Origin: a bacterium
GTDB taxonomy: Bacteria; UBP15; UBA6099; JAJRTR01
Length of the DNA: 20,436 bases
Direction: 5' to 3'
Assembly: GCA_024278215.1 (NCBI GenBank)
Contig: JAJRTR010000130.1
Span: forward strand, 1 to 20,436
Made by a program: the position numbers and the translations under genes. Below the pieces are notes generated by a model. It was not told the DNA's origin and ran no database searches. It saw nothing but the letters and a program-made list of their open reading frames with translations. Shown piece by piece: positions 15,641 to 20,436 of the stretch. Positions within the stretch are counted from its first letter, which is position 1; each line of letters starts with the position of its first letter.

Positions 15641-16741
15641 TCAATCACAAATATCCAGTATTTCCTCTACATGGCCGGCGCCGCTGAGAATCTCGATTTT
15701 TACTGTGATCACCCGCCACTCACAGGCGGGACTGAAGAAGCCGGGTATGCGCACAGCGTCTTTTTCTGTTGTCACGATAACGTCGGCCCTCGATTTTACC
15801 GCCCTGTCTTCCACATCACGGAGGTCTTTTTCTCCGAAAGGATGATGGTCTGTAAAGCGGAACAAAAGCGGTACGTTGCCCGTGAGTTCTCCCACAAGTT
15901 TTTCGAACGGTTCGGGGGATCCTATGCCGCTGACGCACAGGGCTTTCCGGCCTTTCAGGTCTTCTATCGGCAACATGATGCTTTCTTCGCCGAGTTTCGG
16001 CGCGCCCACGGGGGCGTATCTCGACTGGATTACGGGGATGTCCGGGAAGTCTTTCGCAAGGCGAGCCTGCAATGAATCGCGGATGTCGTCGGGCATGGCG
16101 TCCGCTTTGGCGATCCAGAAATGTGTTGCCCGGTGGAGACTCTCCAGCGGCTCACGCAACATGCCGGCCGGCAGGAGTTTTTCGAAACCTAGCGGCGACA
16201 GCGGATCGAAGACGACGATATTCACATCGCGGTGCAGCGTGACGAACTGGAAGCCGTCGTCGAGCAGAACGACATCGCAGCCATGTTCTTCGGTGAGTGT
16301 TTCGGCTGCTTTGCAGCGGTCGACATTGACGGCGACCACAGTGTTTTGCGTACCGCGAAGATAGAGCAGTGGTTCGTCTCCGCACTGGTGCCAGTCGATG
16401 TTTTTTCGTTGCGTGTCCAGCACTTCGATGCCACCGCCCTCGCGACCATAGCCGCGGGTGGCGATGCCGACTTTTCTGCCGCGTTCTTCGAGCAGTTCGG
16501 CCAGCCGTCTGCAAACAGGTGTTTTCCCGGTTCCGCCCAGTGTGATGTTACCGATACTGATGACCGGCACGTCGAGCGTGTCTTTCTGGCGCGCGTCGAG
16601 TTTTCTCATGCGCGCCTGAACGCCGCGCCTGTATATTCGTGACATGTTTTCCAGCGCGAAACGCGCGGCGACGGCGGCAGGGTCTCTGCGTTCGCCGGAT
16701 ATGATGTTATAAAGGGCTGAACCTTTTCTTCTATCGACCAT
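15641..16741 (-). CDS. lpxK: Tetraacyldisaccharide 4'-kinase
   Basis: Phosphorylates the 4' position of the lipid A disaccharide at the inner face of the cytoplasmic membrane, using ATP. The P-loop GNITLGGTGKTP spans residues 64-75, with GYGRE and CGDEP (120-123) next, then LLDDGFQ (159-165), LPAGMLREP and a late DHHPF motif with TTEKDAVR. All are LpxK signatures. Length is 366 aa, about 40 longer than E. coli LpxK, with a charged N-terminus and no clear transmembrane helix, so membrane contact may be peripheral. The ATG at 16741 follows the waaA stop by 5 bp, and no ribosome site is visible, so it probably depends on translation of waaA. Confidence 0.95.
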   Translation of the reverse strand: MVDRRKGSALYNIISGERRDPAAVAARFALENMSRIYRRGVQARMRKLDARQKDTLDVPVISIGNITLGGTGKTPVCRRLAELLEERGRKVGIATRGYGREGGGIEVLDTQRKNIDWHQCGDEPLLYLRGTQNTVVAVNVDRCKAAETLTEEHGCDVVLLDDGFQFVTLHRDVNIVVFDPLSPLGFEKLLPAGMLREPLESLHRATHFWIAKADAMPDDIRDSLQARLAKDFPDIPVIQSRYAPVGAPKLGEESIMLPIEDLKGRKALCVSGIGSPEPFEKLVGELTGNVPLLFRFTDHHPFGEKDLRDVEDRAVKSRADVIVTTEKDAVRIPGFFSPACEWRVITVKIEILSGAGHVEEILDICD

Positions 16742-16746
16742 GTCTG

Positions 16747-18018
16747 TCAGACAAGTTCCCTGTACAGTTTGTAAGCGAGTTCGCTTGCGCCGGCGTTGCT
16801 TTTTACAACCTCAAGTGCCGAGTCGTCCATCTTATTCCTTAAATCTTCACGGTCTAAATATTCTATCAGAGTCCGGGCCAGTTCGTCGCCGTCACGGACG
16901 CATCTGCCGCCGCCGCCGGCCTCGAGTGCGGCAACGCCCGCTTTAAAATTCGCCATGTTGGGGCCATAGAAAGCGGCTTTTCCGCACGCCGCAGGCTCGA
17001 GGATATTGTGTCCGCCCCGCTCGATGAGGCTGCCGCCGACAAAGCACGCCGCAGCTATCGAGTAAAGATACCGCAGTTCTCCTATCGTGTCCCAGACGAC
17101 AATATCGCCGGTGCACGGATTCCGCGGGCTGCATTCAGAGCGCAGATCGACTTTTCGACCGTCGGCGCGGCACAGCTCGAGCACATCCGGCGATCTCTCG
17201 ATGTGGCGCGGCGCGATCACCATTCTTAACGCGGGAAATTTCTCTTTCAGTTTCCGCAGCACATCGAGCATAATCTCTTCCTCGCCCGGATGTGTGCTGC
17301 CCGCGACAACAAAGGGCGCACCGTCTGCACATACTGTCCTGCGAAGTTCGTCGATCTTATCGTTTTCGAGTTCCGTCATCATGCCGTCGAATTTCATGTT
17401 GCCCACAATATGTACCTTCGACGGTTCGGCGCCCAGTTTTTTCATGCGTTCGGCGTCCGTTGCGGATTGCACGCCGATGGTGTTCATAAGTGAAAACACA
17501 TAGCGATACAGTCCGCTGATCGTGTTGCCCGTGGAAGCCATGCGATCCGACACGCGACCATTCAGAAGCAGCACGGGCGCACCGCTTTTTCGGCACTGCG
17601 CAACGATGTTCGGCCAGATTTCCGTTTCCATAAGTATAAGAACGCGCGGCCTGAAAGCGCGGACGGCGCGTGCGATAACCCATGGAAAATCGAAAGGGAA
17701 GTAAGCGGAAATGATTTTATCGCCGAAAGTATTTTGCAGTACTTCCATGCCGCCTTTTGTCGTTGTGGTGACGACGACAGGCGTGCCGGGCTCGCGCTCG
17801 AGCAGCAAGCGGATAAGTGGTGTCGCGCCGACTGCTTCGCCGACAGAAACAGCATGAACCCATGTTGCTCCGCCCGCCGGTTTCCTCTTGTAAAAAGCAA
17901 ATCTTTCCCTCATCGTGCCTGTGTATTTGCGGTTGTTTATCGCGGCGACGGCGAAAAACACAAGCAGCAGTGGATATGCCGCTATCAGTATGACGTTGTA
18001 AATCAGGTGATAAATCAA
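16747..18018 (-). CDS. waaA: 3-deoxy-D-manno-octulosonic acid (Kdo) transferase
   Basis: GT-B glycosyltransferase that moves Kdo from CMP-Kdo to the lipid A precursor. The N-terminus has a hydrophobic anchor at about residues 5-27. HAVSVGE follows, with Glu61 as the likely catalytic base, then ETEIWPN, NGRVSDR, GNMKFD, AGSTHPGEEE, APRHIER and a C-terminal GGSLIERGGHNILEPAACGKAAFYGPNM-type nucleotide-sugar site (about 315-342), all diagnostic. The length of 423 aa matches E. coli WaaA. The start is a TTG at 18018; an in-frame stop at 18037-18039 leaves no upstream ATG, and the next ATG would cut off the anchor. Whether it adds one, two or more Kdo residues cannot be read from sequence. Confidence 0.96.
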   Translation of the reverse strand: MIYHLIYNVILIAAYPLLLVFFAVAAINNRKYTGTMRERFAFYKRKPAGGATWVHAVSVGEAVGATPLIRLLLEREPGTPVVVTTTTKGGMEVLQNTFGDKIISAYFPFDFPWVIARAVRAFRPRVLILMETEIWPNIVAQCRKSGAPVLLLNGRVSDRMASTGNTISGLYRYVFSLMNTIGVQSATDAERMKKLGAEPSKVHIVGNMKFDGMMTELENDKIDELRRTVCADGAPFVVAGSTHPGEEEIMLDVLRKLKEKFPALRMVIAPRHIERSPDVLELCRADGRKVDLRSECSPRNPCTGDIVVWDTIGELRYLYSIAAACFVGGSLIERGGHNILEPAACGKAAFYGPNMANFKAGVAALEAGGGGRCVRDGDELARTLIEYLDREDLRNKMDDSALEVVKSNAGASELAYKLYRELV

Positions 18019-18061
18019 ATTTGCCGCCAGTAAACATTAGAGCTGATTGCAGAGCTGTGTT

Positions 18062-18550
18062 TCAACTTTCAATGTGTCCGTTTCCGTTGCGGGATGTTTT
18101 TTGAGCCGCTTGCATGACACGCTTGAACGACGGCACGACCTTGAAGCTGTACCCGCAGTGGTCGAGCAACTCGCCGCCTGAATACAGCAGGTCCGGGTCG
18201 GGATATTCCCTGCATATATCCGGCCTGTTCTCATGGTCGCCGCATTTGCCGTCTTCCGTGATCATGCTGCATTTAAAAATCAGCAGTCCGCCGTCTGTTT
18301 TCCCGATAAGTTCGAAACGGTCATAATCGGGATAATCCTTCAACATTGCACGAAAATCTTTTTCTTTTCTTATCCAGCGGTCGCCGTAAGAAAGATTCAG
18401 GTGAAGACAGCAGCGGCCGCACATATCGCATTGCCCGGCTACTACCACCTCGCGGCCCCTCGCCTTGTGCCACAGCCACTTCGCCAGTCCCGCGGGAGTG
18501 TACCGAAGCACTTTGAGTATCCCGGCTTTATTGTCGGCCATATTGCTCAT
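18062..18550 (-). CDS. YkgJ-type cysteine-cluster protein
   Basis: A 162-aa protein with the cysteine pattern of the YkgJ / UPF0153 family, predicted to bind zinc or an Fe-S cluster. CDMCGRCCLH gives Cys41, 44, 47 and 48. It is followed by FKCSM, GKCGDHENRPDICREYP and HCGYSF. The exact function of the family is not established. Its ATG overlaps the stop of the upstream M20 peptidase gene as ATGA (4-bp overlap), so it is probably translationally coupled. It sits 43 bp upstream of waaA in the same direction. An ATG at 18541 is an alternative start. Confidence 0.85.
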   Translation of the reverse strand: MSNMADNKAGILKVLRYTPAGLAKWLWHKARGREVVVAGQCDMCGRCCLHLNLSYGDRWIRKEKDFRAMLKDYPDYDRFELIGKTDGGLLIFKCSMITEDGKCGDHENRPDICREYPDPDLLYSGGELLDHCGYSFKVVPSFKRVMQAAQKTSRNGNGHIES

Positions 18551-19896
18551 GCACAGAAATCTCTGAGAAAATCGTAAAGAACTTTCACCCCGAAATCAAT
18601 CCCGTCAATCGGAATCTTTTCGTCGATGCCGTGTATGCCGTCGAGGTAATCCTTCAGCTCGAGCCTCTCGGATTTCAGAGGCTGGAAACCATAAGCGACA
18701 ATGCCTTTCTTGCGGAAAAACCTGTTGTCTGTAGCACCCGGCATAAGGAAAGGACTGATGACACAGCCCGGATCATGTTTTTTGAGAGTTTTGCAGATAG
18801 CCCTGTAAAGTTCAGTGTTTACGGGACTCTCCGTGGGGTCCGTCACCGGGAGATCGAAAGGCACGATCTCGTCGACGTCGATCATTTTTGCGATCATGTC
18901 TCTGAATTCGCCGGATGTCTGGCCCGGCAGAATCCGGCAGTCGATCACTGCTTCGCATTTCTCCGGAATGATGTTTTCCTTGTAGCCCGCGCTGATCTTT
19001 GTCGGCGACACCGTGTCGTGTGTGAGTGCGAACAGCATCTCCGCCACACGTTCGTCGAACGATTTGACCAGCTTCAATATCGCGTCGGAAAACAGAGGGT
19101 TGAAAACCTGTGATATGACGATATCTTTAGGGAAACCAAGTACACCGGCCATTTTATTGATAACCTGCCTGGCGATCTTTGTTTTTCTTATCGGAAGAGG
19201 TTTCGATATTTCCCGCAATGCTTTCGACATGCGAACTATCGAGTTGTCTTTTCTCGGCACCGAGCCGTGGCCGGGTTCGCCGCGTGTGATTAGGCGAATC
19301 CAGTTGACGCCTTTTTCGGCGTTCTGGACGGTATACAGGTGTTTGCCGTCGATCACGGCGCAGTAGCCGCCTCCCTCGTTGAGCGCGTATTCGCAGTCTA
19401 TGAGATCGAATCGATTCTCGACAAGGTAGTGCATGCCGTAGAAGCCGGACTGCTCTTCGTCGGCACATGCGCAATAGATGACATCGCGCGAGAGTGGTTC
19501 GCCGCGACGTTTTAGTCCGACGAAAGCGGCGAGAAACATAGCGGCGGTATGTTTCATGTCCATCGCGCCCCGGCCCCAAATACAGCCGTCCTTCACAACT
19601 CCCTCGAACGGCGGCACAGACCAGTCGTCGGCATTTGCAGGCACAACATCAAGGTGGCTGCCCAGAAGCAGCGCGCCTTTTTCTCCGTTGCCTTTCAAAC
19701 GCGCTATTATACTGCCGCGGGTTGGTTCGGACTCGATGATCGTGCTTTCGATGCCCTCTTTGTCGAGTACGTTCCCTATATATTCGCAGGCCGCCGTTTC
19801 GTTGCCGGGTGGATTTGATGTGTCGATTCTAATGAGGTCGATAAGGTATTTCTGCGCTTCAGCCGACAGTCTCTTTACGTCACTTCCTTCAAGCAT
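18547..19896 (-). CDS. M20-family metallopeptidase / deacylase
   Basis: A 449-aa zinc hydrolase of the M20 family (ArgE/DapE/carboxypeptidase G2/aminoacylase group). GSHLDVVPA (His81, Asp83), WGRGAMDMK (Asp113), ADEEQSG (Glu147-Glu148: general base and metal ligand), a NEGGG acidic ligand (Glu174) and a C-terminal GIHGIDEKIP His supply the di-zinc site. The lid domain contains GEPGHGSVP. The overall pattern resembles the carboxypeptidase-S/aminoacylase branch more than DapE. The substrate is probably an N-acyl amino acid or small peptide, not resolvable here. CGGAG lies just before the ATG at 19896. It heads the minus-strand run that continues through the YkgJ gene into waaA-lpxK-kdsA. Confidence 0.9.
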   Translation of the reverse strand: MLEGSDVKRLSAEAQKYLIDLIRIDTSNPPGNETAACEYIGNVLDKEGIESTIIESEPTRGSIIARLKGNGEKGALLLGSHLDVVPANADDWSVPPFEGVVKDGCIWGRGAMDMKHTAAMFLAAFVGLKRRGEPLSRDVIYCACADEEQSGFYGMHYLVENRFDLIDCEYALNEGGGYCAVIDGKHLYTVQNAEKGVNWIRLITRGEPGHGSVPRKDNSIVRMSKALREISKPLPIRKTKIARQVINKMAGVLGFPKDIVISQVFNPLFSDAILKLVKSFDERVAEMLFALTHDTVSPTKISAGYKENIIPEKCEAVIDCRILPGQTSGEFRDMIAKMIDVDEIVPFDLPVTDPTESPVNTELYRAICKTLKKHDPGCVISPFLMPGATDNRFFRKKGIVAYGFQPLKSERLELKDYLDGIHGIDEKIPIDGIDFGVKVLYDFLRDFCA

Positions 19897-20012
19897 ATCT
19901 CCGCTCCGTGTTCCATTGACGGTAACTACTCGTTGTGATGCTCTCGTGTTTCATATTACAAGCAAATGTTTCCACGGCCACCACAGATATCGAGCACACA
20001 GACGCCGCGCAA

Positions 20013-20018
20013 ATTATA
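20013..20018 (-). promoter_or_regulatory. Candidate -10 box for the M20-LPS gene run
   Basis: A perfect TATAAT on the minus strand about 115 nt upstream of the M20 ATG, in the 191-bp divergent gap. No convincing -35 is present. A second option, TAATAT at 19953-19958, is equally unsupported. No other structure is recognisable in 19897-20087. Confidence 0.25.
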
Positions 20019-20087
20019 ACACTTTATATCCGATGCCGCACACCTTACTTTACACCGGCGTGCCGGACGCATACAATGTTTTCTGCT

Positions 20088-20436
20088 ATGAAGGATACTT
20101 TCCCGTTGCACATCGTGTATGTGAATCCGCAGATACCGCAGAACACAGGAAGCACGGCGCGTCTCTGTGCGGCAACTGCCGTTCCGCTTCATCTCGTGGG
20201 CGAACTCGGTTTTCGCGTCGATGAGAAATCCGTGCGCAGGGCGGGCCTGGACTACTGGCCATTCATGAAACTATACCGGCACGCCGACATGCGGGAGCTG
20301 TGGACGCAGGCGGGCGGCGCGCGCTTCCACTACTTTTCAAAGACTGCCGACAGACCATATTACGAGGCGCGGTTCGAGTACGGCGACTACCTTGTTTTCG
20401 GCGCGGAGACCACAGGCCTGCCGAAGGAAATTCTCG
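20088..20436 (+). CDS. trmL: tRNA (cytidine/uridine-34-2'-O)-methyltransferase, 5' part (TrmL-like SPOUT)
   Basis: The frame is open to the right edge of the window, so only the first 116 codons are seen. The N-terminal VNPQIPQNTGSTARLCAAT matches the EPEIPPNTGN motif of TrmL/SpoU-class SPOUT methyltransferases. LHLVGELGFRVDEKSVRRAG, a DYW segment and FGAETTGLPKEI follow, the last being the conserved S-adenosylmethionine-binding knot motif. TrmL methylates the wobble ribose of certain leucine tRNAs. The ATG at 20088 is chosen by family length; an in-frame ATG at 20076 would add four residues, and neither has a visible ribosome site. It diverges from the M20 gene. Confidence 0.9.
   Translation, partial: MKDTFPLHIVYVNPQIPQNTGSTARLCAATAVPLHLVGELGFRVDEKSVRRAGLDYWPFMKLYRHADMRELWTQAGGARFHYFSKTADRPYYEARFEYGDYLVFGAETTGLPKEIL

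Overview
The window carries 13 complete or nearly complete genes, one gene cut by the right edge, and one long palindromic repeat. It reads as a chromosomal segment of a Gram-negative bacterium with a Kdo-lipid A outer membrane (kdsA, lpxK and waaA are present) and a respiratory, probably anaerobic, glycerol-3-phosphate dehydrogenase (glpABC). The PVC superphylum (Lentisphaerae/Kiritimatiellae-like) is my best guess, from the style of the palindromic repeat and the divergent PurH. That placement is inference and no marker here settles it. I saw no rRNA, tRNA, CRISPR array, transposase, integrase or phage gene.

Layout. (1) 1-4246: a large cytoplasmic hybrid histidine kinase with five PAS domains on the minus strand, and a stand-alone receiver protein on the plus strand, diverging from a ~510 bp promoter-rich gap. 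(2) 4255-4413: a 159 bp imperfect palindrome between the convergent receiver and purH genes. (3) 4422-7501: purH (a divergent bifunctional purine enzyme) and a PLP alanine-racemase/D-threonine-aldolase-like enzyme, both minus. (4) 7674-14697: a tight plus-strand run of glpA, glpB, glpC, an alkyl-DHAP-synthase-like FAD enzyme and a second CCG-type Fe-S protein; the last is split by an apparent single-base frameshift. (5) 14721-19896: a minus-strand run, in transcription order M20 peptidase, YkgJ-type cysteine-cluster protein, waaA, lpxK, kdsA. It meets the glp run at a 29 bp palindrome that contains both stop codons. (6) 20088-end: 5' part of a trmL-like tRNA methyltransferase, divergent from the M20 gene.

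How the parts fit. GlpABC oxidises sn-glycerol-3-phosphate to dihydroxyacetone phosphate and passes electrons to the membrane. The next gene resembles the enzyme that builds ether lipids from acyl-DHAP, and keeps its Tyr and His-His-His catalytic signature. The run may therefore link G3P/DHAP metabolism to ether-lipid synthesis, or it may be a second flavin/Fe-S dehydrogenase sharing the same electron route. This is the most interesting part of the window. The minus-strand run supplies Kdo-8-phosphate (KdsA), phosphorylates lipid A (LpxK) and attaches Kdo (WaaA), three linked steps of LPS core assembly.
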